DNA from: Ferrimonas futtsuensis DSM 18154
Lineage (GTDB): Bacteria; Pseudomonadota; Gammaproteobacteria; Enterobacterales; Shewanellaceae
Length of the DNA: 64,000 nucleotides
Direction: 5' to 3'
Assembly: GCF_000422645.1 (NCBI RefSeq)
Contig: NZ_AUGL01000016.1
Coordinates: forward strand, 50,765 to 114,764
The notes below the pieces were generated by a model. The model made no database searches, was not told the DNA's origin, and was given only the letters and a program-made list of their open reading frames with translations. Made by a program: the position numbers and the translations under genes. Shown here piece by piece: positions 57,574 through 64,000 of this stretch (position 1 is the first letter of the stretch; the number at the start of each line of letters is the position of its first letter).

Positions 57574-59523
57574 ATGAAAACCATCTATACCGATGCCTTG
57601 GTGATAGGCGGTGGGCTGGCCGGCCTTAGGGTGGCCATCGCCTGCAAGGAGCGGGGCCTCAATACTCTGGTGTTGTCGCTGATCCCCGCCAAGCGCTCCC
57701 ACTCCGCCGCCGCTCAGGGGGGCATGCAGGCCAGCCTGGGCAACAGCGTCAAAGGGGTGGGCGACAACGAAGATGTCCATTTCCAGGACACGGTGAAGGG
57801 CTCCGACTGGGGCTGTGACCAGAGAGTCGCGCGGATGTTTGCCCACGTGGCCCCCAAGGCGGTGCGCCAGGCGTCGGCCTGGGGCGTGCCCTGGAGCCGG
57901 GTAGCCAAGGGCGACCGCAAGGCCATTGTCAACGCCGAGGAGGTGACCATCACCGAGCCGGAGGAGGCCCATGGCCTGATCACCGCCCGGGATTTTGGTG
58001 GCACTAAGAAGTGGCGCACCTGCTACACCGCCGACGGTACCGGCCACTCCATGCTCTACGCCATGGACAACAAGGCGATCAGCCTGGGGATCCCGGTGCA
58101 CGAGCGCAAGGAGGCGATCGCCCTGATCGAAGACGGTGAGCGCTGCCACGGCGCCATCGTCCGCGACCTGATTACCGGTGAGCTGGTGGCCTACCTGGCC
58201 CGCACCACCACCATTGCGACCGGCGGTTATGGCCGGCTGTGGTCGGTGTCCACCAACGCCATCATCTGTGAAGGCACCGGTCAGGGCATCGCCATGGAGA
58301 CCGGCAAGGTGGCCCTGGGCAACCCGGAAGCGATCCAGTTTCACCCCACCGCCATCGTGCCCGTTGGCATCCTCACCACCGAAGGGTGTCGCGGTGACGG
58401 CGGCATCCTGCGGGACAAAGATGGCTACCGCTTCATGCCCGACTATGAGCCGGAGAAGAAGGAGCTGGCCTCCAGAGACGTGGTCTCCCGTCGCATGACC
58501 GAGCACATGCGTAAAGGCAAGGGGGTGGACAGCCCCTATGGTCCGCACCTGTGGCTGGACATCACCCTGCTGGGCCGGGAACACATTGAAAAGAATCTGC
58601 GGGAGGTGCAGGAGATCTGTCAGTACTTCCTCGGCATCGATCCCGCCGAGGACTGGATCCCGGTACGCCCCACCCAGCACTACTCCATGGGCGGCATCCG
58701 CACCGATGAGCAGGGTGAAGCGCCCAACCTCAAAGGGCTGTTCTCCGTGGGCGAGGCCGCCTGTTGGGACATGCACGGCTTCAACCGTCTCGGCGGCAAC
58801 TCCCTGGCGGAGACCGTGGTGGCCGGGATGATCGTCGGCGAATACGTGGCCGACGCCTGTCAGCGTTACGACATGGGCAGCCAGGCCCTGGCGCAGCAGT
58901 GCCTCAACCGCGAACAGGCGGATCTCGACCGGCTGCTGGCCCGGGAGGAGGGGGAGAACCCCTTCATCCTGCGTCAGGAGATGGAAGCGATCATGATGGA
59001 CAAGGTGGGGATCTTCCGCACCGGCGAGGAGCTGGGCAAGGCCGTGGCCGAACTCAAGTCCCTGGCGGAGCGCTGTGAGAATTTGGTGGTCAACAACAAG
59101 AAGCGTCACGCCAACCCCGAGCTGGTGGCCGCCATTCGTCTGCGTAAGATGATCAAGGTGGCACTGGCGGTGGCCATGGGCGCCGAGGCGCGCACCGAAT
59201 CCCGTGGTGCCCACTCCCGCGAGGATTACCCCCAGCGCAACGACCGCGACTGGCTCAAGCGCACCCTGGCATTTTGGCGCGATCACGACATCAAGCTGGA
59301 GTACGAGGAGCTGGAGGTGAAAGAGATGGAGCTGCCACCGGGTTACCGGGGGTACGGCGAGGACAACGCCATCGCCCATCCGGACACCAAGCGTCGGCTG
59401 CAGGAGGTGGAGGCGATCGCTAAGGAGTTCGACGACCGCCATCAGCGTCAGCAGCAGACCATGGCCTTCGAGCTGCCCGTTAAGTTCAAACCGAAAAACC
59501 AGCGCCGTGGAGAGGATCTATGA
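57574..59523 (+). CDS. frdA: Fumarate reductase flavoprotein subunit
   Basis: A 649-residue FAD subunit. The dinucleotide motif is '[16 protein letters not shown]', the covalent FAD-binding His is in '[16 protein letters not shown]', and the substrate-site region is '[21 protein letters not shown]'. The late '[16 protein letters not shown]' and '[13 protein letters not shown]' match FrdA/SdhA. It is cytoplasmic and docked on FrdB/FrdC. Gene order C-A-B with a dihaem anchor supports a fumarate reductase of the epsilonproteobacterial type rather than succinate dehydrogenase. ATG 57574 follows GAGG. Confidence 0.95.
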   Translation: MKTIYTDALVIGGGLAGLRVAIACKERGLNTLVLSLIPAKRSHSAAAQGGMQASLGNSVKGVGDNEDVHFQDTVKGSDWGCDQRVARMFAHVAPKAVRQASAWGVPWSRVAKGDRKAIVNAEEVTITEPEEAHGLITARDFGGTKKWRTCYTADGTGHSMLYAMDNKAISLGIPVHERKEAIALIEDGERCHGAIVRDLITGELVAYLARTTTIATGGYGRLWSVSTNAIICEGTGQGIAMETGKVALGNPEAIQFHPTAIVPVGILTTEGCRGDGGILRDKDGYRFMPDYEPEKKELASRDVVSRRMTEHMRKGKGVDSPYGPHLWLDITLLGREHIEKNLREVQEICQYFLGIDPAEDWIPVRPTQHYSMGGIRTDEQGEAPNLKGLFSVGEAACWDMHGFNRLGGNSLAETVVAGMIVGEYVADACQRYDMGSQALAQQCLNREQADLDRLLAREEGENPFILRQEMEAIMMDKVGIFRTGEELGKAVAELKSLAERCENLVVNNKKRHANPELVAAIRLRKMIKVALAVAMGAEARTESRGAHSREDYPQRNDRDWLKRTLAFWRDHDIKLEYEELEVKEMELPPGYRGYGEDNAIAHPDTKRRLQEVEAIAKEFDDRHQRQQQTMAFELPVKFKPKNQRRGEDL

Positions 59524-60251
59524 GCCGTACCCTGACTTTCCGTATCTTCCGTTACGACCCTCAGCTGCCCGGCGACAAGCCGATGATGCAGGAGTACCAG
59601 CTGCAGGAAGCACCCGGGATGACGGTCTTCATCGCCCTTAACCTGCTGCGTGAGCAGCAGGACCCCACGCTGCAGTTCGACTTTGTCTGCCGCGCCGGCA
59701 TCTGTGGCAGCTGTGCCATGGTGATCAACGGTCTGCCCACCCTGGCGTGTCGGACCCTGACCAGCAACTTCAGCAAAGGGGTGATCACCCTGATGCCGCT
59801 GCCGGGCTTCGAACTGATTGGGGATCTGTCGGTGAACACCGGCAAATTTATGCGCGCCCTGTCTGAGCGGCTGCAAGCCTGGTTGAGCCCCAAAGAGGTG
59901 AATCAGGACATGCACCGGTTGGAGCGGCCCATGGAGCCGGAGCTGGCCGACGCCATCTACGAGTCCGAGCGCTGCATCGAGTGCGGCTGCTGCGTCTCCG
60001 CCTGCGCCACCGCCCAGATGAGGGAAACCTTCGTTGGGGCCGTGGGCTTCAACAAGGTGGCCCGCTTCGCCCTGGACGATCGTGATGTCAGAGACGCCGA
60101 GGAGTTCTACCACATCATCGGTGACGAAGATGGTGTGTTTGGCTGCATGACCCTGCTGGGCTGCCAGGACACCTGCCCCAAGAACCTGGATCACCAGGGG
60201 CAGATCGCCTACCTGCGCCGTAAACTGGCCTGCCCGGAGCGGATCCTCTGA
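59520..60251 (+). CDS. frdB: Fumarate reductase iron-sulfur subunit
   Basis: The 243-residue electron-transfer subunit has a [2Fe-2S] ferredoxin domain with '[23 protein letters not shown]'. The [4Fe-4S] motif '[12 protein letters not shown]' and a third set in '[17 protein letters not shown]' complete the [3Fe-4S]/[4Fe-4S] ligands. It starts inside the frdA stop (ATGA). It passes electrons from the cytochrome b subunit to FrdA. Confidence 0.96.
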   Translation: MSRTLTFRIFRYDPQLPGDKPMMQEYQLQEAPGMTVFIALNLLREQQDPTLQFDFVCRAGICGSCAMVINGLPTLACRTLTSNFSKGVITLMPLPGFELIGDLSVNTGKFMRALSERLQAWLSPKEVNQDMHRLERPMEPELADAIYESERCIECGCCVSACATAQMRETFVGAVGFNKVARFALDDRDVRDAEEFYHIIGDEDGVFGCMTLLGCQDTCPKNLDHQGQIAYLRRKLACPERIL

Positions 60252-60274
60252 TCCCAGCGGCAGTCACAACAAAA

Positions 60275-60298
60275 AAAGGCCAGCGTACGCTGGCCTTT
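60275..60298. terminator. Bidirectional terminator between frdB and maoP
   Basis: AAAGGCCAGCG and CGCTGGCCTTT flank a TA centre, with A and T runs on either side. It serves both convergent genes. Confidence 0.9.
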
Positions 60299-60303
60299 CT
60301 CGT

Positions 60304-60684
60304 TTAACCCAGTTCCATGATGTCATCCTGGTCGCTGCTCAGATCTTCACCGCTGCTGTCATCGTCGGCATCGTCGTCAGCGGAGGGGGATTTGGAGCTC
60401 ATGGTGAACAGCTTGCGCCTCTGGCTCTTAGCGATGTACTTGGTCCAGGCGTGCTCCAGAATCGATTCGGCCGGGCATTCGCCCCTGGCCATGGAGATAA
60501 ATTGCGCCTCCTGAGGCGTGGCCGGGGGTTGGGTCCCTTCCGCCAGAGCCTTAAGCCTTCGGCCATACTGCTCAAGCAGGTCGGACTCTTTCATGGTGAA
60601 GTGGCCTGAACGGGCAAAGCCACGGGGAAAATGCGTGTCATCGAAGAAACGACCGGCTGGCTGAAATCCTTCAATTTGGCTCAT
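60304..60684 (-). CDS. maoP: Macrodomain Ori organisation protein MaoP (DUF413)
   Basis: The 126-residue protein matches MaoP/YifE. The shared segments are 'RFFDDTHFPRGFARSGHFTMKESDLLEQYG', 'ARGECPAESILEHAWTKYI' (both quoted in part) and an acidic, Ser/Asp-rich tail. In E. coli, MaoP acts with the maoS site to organise the Ori macrodomain. The maoS site has not been looked for here. The position next to an rrn operon may simply reflect origin-proximal placement. Confidence 0.85.
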   Translation of the reverse strand: MSQIEGFQPAGRFFDDTHFPRGFARSGHFTMKESDLLEQYGRRLKALAEGTQPPATPQEAQFISMARGECPAESILEHAWTKYIAKSQRRKLFTMSSKSPSADDDADDDSSGEDLSSDQDDIMELG

Positions 60685-60889
60685 GACATTCTCTCTCGGT
60701 GTACTGTCTGACTGTCCCCCCTTGTAGAGGGGTTTTGTGGAAGATTTGATGGCAAATATAGGACACTTTTATTACTTCGAGACCGTCATTTTGGCAAGGG
60801 CGCAGCGCACATTTGGGTGTGCAATAAAGTGCTATTTGTTTCGTGCGTTGTGTTATGTTTAAAAAACGTTAAGCAGCGCCAGGTGTCTT

Positions 60890-61228
60890 ATGTTCTTAGA
60901 TTATTTTGCTCTCGCTTTGCTCTTTTTTGTGGGGTTGGTCCTCTTCTACGGCATCATTGCCATCCACGACATCCCCTACGAAATTGCCAAAAAGCGCAAC
61001 CACCCTCACCAGGATGCCATCCATGTCACCGGATGGGTCAGCCTGTTCACCCTGCACGTTATCTGGCCCTTCCTGTGGATCTGGGCCACCCTCTACCGCG
61101 AAGATCGCGGTTGGGGCTTCAAGCAGTTGCAGGAACATGAACAGGCGCTGGAGGTCAAGGTGGCCTCCCTGGAGAATGACGTTGCCAGCCTGCGGGAGCA
61201 GGTGGCCAAACTGAGTGGGGAGAGCTAA
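60890..61228 (+). CDS. DUF3302 inner-membrane protein (YiaW-like)
   Basis: A 112-residue protein with two membrane helices ('FALALLFFVGLVLFYGIIAI' and 'VSLFTLHVIWPFLWIWATLY') and a cytoplasmic coiled coil ('EHEQALEVKVASLENDVASLREQVA', quoted in part). This layout matches DUF3302/YiaW, which is paired with the HlyD-like YiaV, exactly as here (3-bp gap). It probably forms part of the same envelope complex or exporter. Substrate unknown. Confidence 0.87.
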   Translation: MFLDYFALALLFFVGLVLFYGIIAIHDIPYEIAKKRNHPHQDAIHVTGWVSLFTLHVIWPFLWIWATLYREDRGWGFKQLQEHEQALEVKVASLENDVASLREQVAKLSGES

Positions 61229-61231
61229 CGG

Positions 61232-62227
61232 ATGGACCTGCTACTCATAATGACCTACACCGCCTTGTGCGTTGCCATCTTCAAAATCTTTAAGATCCCG
61301 CTGAACAAGTGGACCGTACCTACTGCGGTATTGGGCGGCGTGGTCCTCATTGGCGCCTTGTTGCTGCTGATGAACTACAACCACCCCTTTACCCCGGTGG
61401 CCCGCCAGGTGTACGTCACCACACCCATAGTTCCCTCGGTGAGGGGGCCTGTGGTCGAGGTGCCGGTGGTGGCCAACCAGCCGCTGAAGCAGGGGGATGT
61501 GCTGTTTCGTATCGACGACGTTCGTTATCGGGAGATTGCCGAAGAGAAGCAGGCCCAGGTTACCGCAGCCACGGCCGATCGGGACCGCACCAAGGGGGAA
61601 TACCTGAGGTATAAGGAGGGGTATGACAAGGGCGGTGCCTTTACCCGTTCGGAACTGGACATCCGCGAGCAGCTCTACCTGGCGGCGGAGGCCAAGCTGG
61701 CGGCCCGCCTGGCGGATCTGACCAAGGCGCAGTATGACCTCAGTGAAACCGTGGTCCGGGCGCCTACCGACGGCTACGTCACCCAGGTGGCGCTGCGTCC
61801 CGGGATGATGGCGGTGCCACTGCCATTGCGCCCGGTGATGGTGTTCATCAACAGCAGCGACTCTGCCTACGTGGGCGCCTTCAATCAGCGCTCATTGCTG
61901 AGAATCAGCGAAGGTTATGAGGCCGAAGTGATCTTCCCGGCCATTCCCGGACGGGTGTTCAAGGGCAAAGTGTCTCAGGTGCTGCCGAACATCGGTGAGG
62001 GTCAGTTCCAGGCTCAGGGTCAGCTGTTTACCACCGCTACCCTGATGGGGCAGGGCCGGGCCTTTGTCCAGATAGAGCTGGATGACCAGATAGACCAGTA
62101 CACCCTGCCCGATGGGGCCAACGCCGAGATGGCAGTGTACTCGGACAGCTTTACGCACGTCTCCATCATCCGCCGGGTGTTGCTGAGGATGAAGAGCTGG
62201 CAAAACTACTTGTTCCTCGAACACTGA
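61232..62227 (+). CDS. HlyD-family periplasmic adaptor (YiaV-like)
   Basis: A 331-residue membrane-fusion protein. Two N-terminal hydrophobic segments come first. The first biotinyl-lipoyl half follows ('VPVVANQPLKQGDVLFRIDD'), then a long coiled-coil hairpin (about 105-175). The second lipoyl half ('LSETVVRAPTDGYVTQVALRPG') and a beta-barrel domain complete it. It resembles E. coli YiaV and YibH/AaeA-type adaptors. No inner-membrane transporter or outer-membrane channel gene is adjacent, so the partner must be elsewhere or the DUF3302 protein itself. Confidence 0.88.
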   Translation: MDLLLIMTYTALCVAIFKIFKIPLNKWTVPTAVLGGVVLIGALLLLMNYNHPFTPVARQVYVTTPIVPSVRGPVVEVPVVANQPLKQGDVLFRIDDVRYREIAEEKQAQVTAATADRDRTKGEYLRYKEGYDKGGAFTRSELDIREQLYLAAEAKLAARLADLTKAQYDLSETVVRAPTDGYVTQVALRPGMMAVPLPLRPVMVFINSSDSAYVGAFNQRSLLRISEGYEAEVIFPAIPGRVFKGKVSQVLPNIGEGQFQAQGQLFTTATLMGQGRAFVQIELDDQIDQYTLPDGANAEMAVYSDSFTHVSIIRRVLLRMKSWQNYLFLEH

Positions 62228-62340
62228 TTTTGTGTAGCGGCAGACAGCTTGGAATTTAAGCTGTTGTTACCATGGATGGAATTTGTTAAGAGTCAGACTG
62301 AACGCCGTCGGTATGGCGAGTCGAATAAGGATAATATGAA

Positions 62341-62619
62341 ATGCTGAACCCTACCTTCAGTCGCCGGCTGATACTGATGCATGAGATCGCCCATCACGAT
62401 AAGGCCAGTGTGCCGGCGCTGATGAAGAGTCTGGGCTGGCCTCGCCGTACCATTCAGGATGTGCTCAAGGCATTGATGGGCATGGGGGTGCAGGTGGAGT
62501 TCATCGAAGATGGTGTACGCCACAACGATGGCCACTACCGGGTGGCGGACTGGGGCCCCATCGATCCTGTCTGGGTGCGCAACAACCTCGACTCTCTGCT
62601 CGCCACTCTCGAGCGCTGA
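62341..62619 (+). CDS. Winged helix-turn-helix protein
   Basis: A 92-residue single-domain protein. The helix-turn-helix is in 'DKASVPALMKSLGWPRRTIQDVLKALMGMGV', followed by a wing ('VEFIEDGVRHNDGHYRVADWG'). It has no ligand domain. It resembles small winged-helix proteins from Shewanella relatives that lack an assigned target. It stands between the HlyD-like gene and udp, with its own terminator. Confidence 0.7.
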   Translation: MLNPTFSRRLILMHEIAHHDKASVPALMKSLGWPRRTIQDVLKALMGMGVQVEFIEDGVRHNDGHYRVADWGPIDPVWVRNNLDSLLATLER

Positions 62620-62634
62620 CATTGTTCCGGGCAT

Positions 62635-62666
62635 AAAAAAAGCTTCGCACCAGGCGAAGCTTTTTT
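62635..62666. terminator. Bidirectional terminator between the winged-helix gene and udp
   Basis: AAAAAAGCTTCGC pairs with GCGAAGCTTTTTT over 13 bp; A and T runs on both sides fit both convergent genes. Confidence 0.92.
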
Positions 62667-62691
62667 ATTGGGCGTCTCGCAGAGAGTCGGC

Positions 62692-63456
62692 TTAGGACTC
62701 GGCAACCATCCGACGGGCGGCTTCCACGACGATGGAGACGGCAGAGGTCTCGGTCTTCTTCATGGTGGCTTCGTCAGGGATCTCCTGCTGAGTACGGTTT
62801 ACGATCACACCGGCCACACAGCCTGCGTACCAGCCCTGGGCGGCACACATGGTCAGCAGGGTGGCGGACTCCATCTCGTAGTTCAGTACGCCCATCTCCT
62901 GCCACTCTTTCATGGAACCCTTGAAGCGACGGGTCACGCGACCGGATACGGTGTCGTAGCGCTCCTGACCCGGGTAGAAGGTGTCGGAAGAGGCGGTGAT
63001 GCCCACGTGAGGCTCATGACCCAGATCATTGGCGGCGTTCACCAGGGCAGTGGTGCAGGCGAAATCGGCAACGGCAGGAAACTCCATGGGCGCGAAGTGC
63101 AGGCTGGCACCGTCCAGACGAACAGAGCCGTTGGTCACGATCACGTCACCCACGTTTACATACTCCTGAATGGCGCCGGTGGTGCCCACTCGCAGGAAGG
63201 TGTTGATGCCCAGCTGCCCCAGCTCTTCTACCGCAATAGAAGTAGAGGGACCGCCGATACCGGTGGAGCAGATCACCACTGGCTTGCCGTCGAGGTAACC
63301 CAGGTAGCTGGTGAACTCACGGGTGCTGGCCAGGAAGGTGGGGTTTTCCATCAGTTCTGCAATGCGCTTTACACGCTCTGGATCGCCAGGGACGATGGCC
63401 ACGTTGGCGCCGTCCAGCATCTCTTTGGTCAAGCCGAGGTGAAACACTGTGCTCAT
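62692..63456 (-). CDS. udp: Uridine phosphorylase
   Basis: The 254-residue length agrees with E. coli Udp (253). It cleaves uridine to uracil and ribose-1-phosphate. '[30 protein letters not shown]' at the N-terminus (phosphate-binding 'GDPER'), '[20 protein letters not shown]' (family signature) and '[18 protein letters not shown]' (ribose-binding) are all present. In enterics it is under CytR/CRP control; only a weak TGTGA half-site is visible upstream (near 63533). Confidence 0.97.
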   Translation of the reverse strand: MSTVFHLGLTKEMLDGANVAIVPGDPERVKRIAELMENPTFLASTREFTSYLGYLDGKPVVICSTGIGGPSTSIAVEELGQLGINTFLRVGTTGAIQEYVNVGDVIVTNGSVRLDGASLHFAPMEFPAVADFACTTALVNAANDLGHEPHVGITASSDTFYPGQERYDTVSGRVTRRFKGSMKEWQEMGVLNYEMESATLLTMCAAQGWYAGCVAGVIVNRTQQEIPDEATMKKTETSAVSIVVEAARRMVAES

Positions 63457-63668
63457 GGTTGTTTCCTTATTAAGTAAAATTCGGTGGTGCTTAAAGCTGT
63501 TGAAACTGACTTTCGTAATTAAACAACATTCAGCTCACATCTTTGTAGACCCATGTGGCATAAATAGCCCATTTTTGCGCCCGTGCCTGTGATCTAAGCA
63601 CAAAAAAAGTAACTTTCAGCCGACGTGGCCAAAAAAAAACCGATCGAACGCGATTGTTGAGATTTCCC
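63457..63668. other. udp-rrn intergenic region
   Basis: About 200 bp holding the udp promoter on one strand and the region upstream of the rRNA promoters on the other. A run of nine A (around 63631-63639) lies some 30-40 bp before the rrn P1 -35 box and could be part of an UP or Fis region. No gene is visible. Confidence 0.5.
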
Positions 63669-63696
63669 TTGCAGGAAGCGTTCCAGTCCCTATAAT
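63669..63696 (+). promoter_or_regulatory. rRNA operon promoter P1
   Basis: TTGCAG (63669-63674), a 16-bp spacer and TATAAT (63691-63696), followed directly by GCGC. A consensus -10, short spacer and GC-rich discriminator are typical of stringently regulated rRNA P1 promoters. Confidence 0.85.
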
Positions 63697-63783
63697 GCGC
63701 TTCCTGTCGACGGGGCACAGCGGGTCATCAAACACCGCGCTGAGCAAAACATCGACACCCGGAAAAACCTTTGAAAATAGGGG

Positions 63784-63811
63784 TTGACGGGGGATGAGGA
63801 AAGCGTAGAAT
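63784..63811 (+). promoter_or_regulatory. rRNA operon promoter P2
   Basis: TTGACG (63784-63789), a 16-bp spacer and TAGAAT (63806-63811), again followed by GCGC. The distance of about 115 bp from P1 fits tandem rrn promoters. Confidence 0.85.
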
Positions 63812-63843
63812 GCGCAGCCTCAGCAACGAAAACAACGTTGCAC

Positions 63844-63855
63844 TGCTCTTTAACA
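63844..63855 (+). promoter_or_regulatory. rrn boxA antitermination element
   Basis: TGCTCTTTAACA is the canonical boxA bound by NusB-NusE. The surrounding leader, including CAGACAATCTGTGTGGGCAC, is nearly the same as that of E. coli rrn operons. A hairpin TTGATAT/ATATCAA follows at 63892-63910, probably part of the 16S processing stalk. Confidence 0.93.
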
Positions 63856-63985
63856 ATTAGTCAGACAATCTGTGTGGGCACTCGCGCAGGATTGATATCT
63901 CATATATCAATGTTGCACTGAGTGACTATAACAAGTTAATTCAGTAATTCATTGAGTCGGAATTTTCGGATTCCAAAAAACTTTT

Positions 63986-64000
63986 TAATTGAAGAGTTTG
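63986..64000 (+). rRNA. rrs: 16S ribosomal RNA, first 15 bases
   Basis: TAATTGAAGAGTTTG matches the 5' end of gammaproteobacterial 16S rRNA (AAATTGAAGAGTTTG in E. coli). The gene continues beyond the window. Promoters P1 and P2, boxA and the leader upstream confirm it as the start of an rrn operon. Confidence 0.95.

Noticed and set aside
63892..63910. TTGATAT...ATATCAA as an FNR site near the rRNA gene
   Set aside because: The half-site spacing is wrong for FNR, and the sequence is inside the rRNA leader, where it better fits an RNA stem.

Overview
The window looks like a chromosomal stretch of a GC-rich (roughly 60%) facultatively anaerobic gammaproteobacterium of the Alteromonadales. Many gene blocks have Shewanella-type neighbours (narQP-nrfA, obgE-rplU-rpmA-ispB, lptD-surA-pdxA-rsmA-apaGH, dusB-fis). 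The GC content and the Wolinella-type fumarate reductase operon make Ferrimonas or a close relative my best guess. That assignment is inference from content, not from a marker-gene comparison. It is almost entirely core genome: I see no prophage, integron, CRISPR array, tRNA gene or intact insertion sequence.

Layout. 1-2147: lipoprotein (cut by the window edge), a peptide deformylase paralog, slyX, yacL. 2206-6278: nitrate/nitrite two-component pair NarQ-NarP divergent from the nitrite reductase nrfA. 6338-8170: a sigma-54/NtrC-type promoter driving glnK-amtB. 8316-14158: Dyp peroxidase, argR/mdh divergent pair, ispB divergent from rplU-rpmA-obgE. 14276-16668: yjjPB, a 156-bp MITE, folA, a DUF3718 protein. 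16731-25552: a chemoreceptor and the lptD-surA-pdxA-rsmA-apaG-apaH operon. 25831-29278: amgK-murU (cell-wall sugar recycling), djlA and a DUF2157 membrane protein. 29277-29424: a probable Fur-regulated small RNA. 29485-44450: dehydrogenase, rnb, a large metalloprotease, two DUF454 genes around a DUF3149 gene, a large hybrid kinase, phoH, rapA. 44501-53900: mgtE with an unusual leader, an atypical protein kinase, an FNR-site Cys-rich protein, tpm, lysO, a DEAD-box helicase, rraB, an S4 protein and a glutaredoxin-like protein. 54235-64000: fis-dusB, prmA, frdCAB, maoP, a DUF3302/HlyD pair, a winged-helix protein, udp, and the promoters, leader and first bases of a 16S rRNA gene.

The theme linking several loci is anaerobic respiration. 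NarQP senses nitrate/nitrite, NrfA reduces nitrite to ammonium, GlnK-AmtB handles ammonium, and FrdCAB reduces fumarate. I can see CRP- or FNR-type sites upstream of nrfA, the DUF3149 gene, the Cys-rich gene at 49103 and frdC. Iron control is suggested by two Fur-like boxes, neither next to a classical iron gene: one overlaps the promoter of the putative small RNA and the other a promoter antisense to the DUF3149 gene.

The two observations I would follow first are the mgtE leader and the small RNA. The mgtE leader has a strong promoter, a 28-codon ORF beginning Met-Asp-Pro, and a perfect 10-bp hairpin that buries the mgtE start codon. The putative RNA is about 100 nt, with an unpaired UC-rich seed and a terminator.
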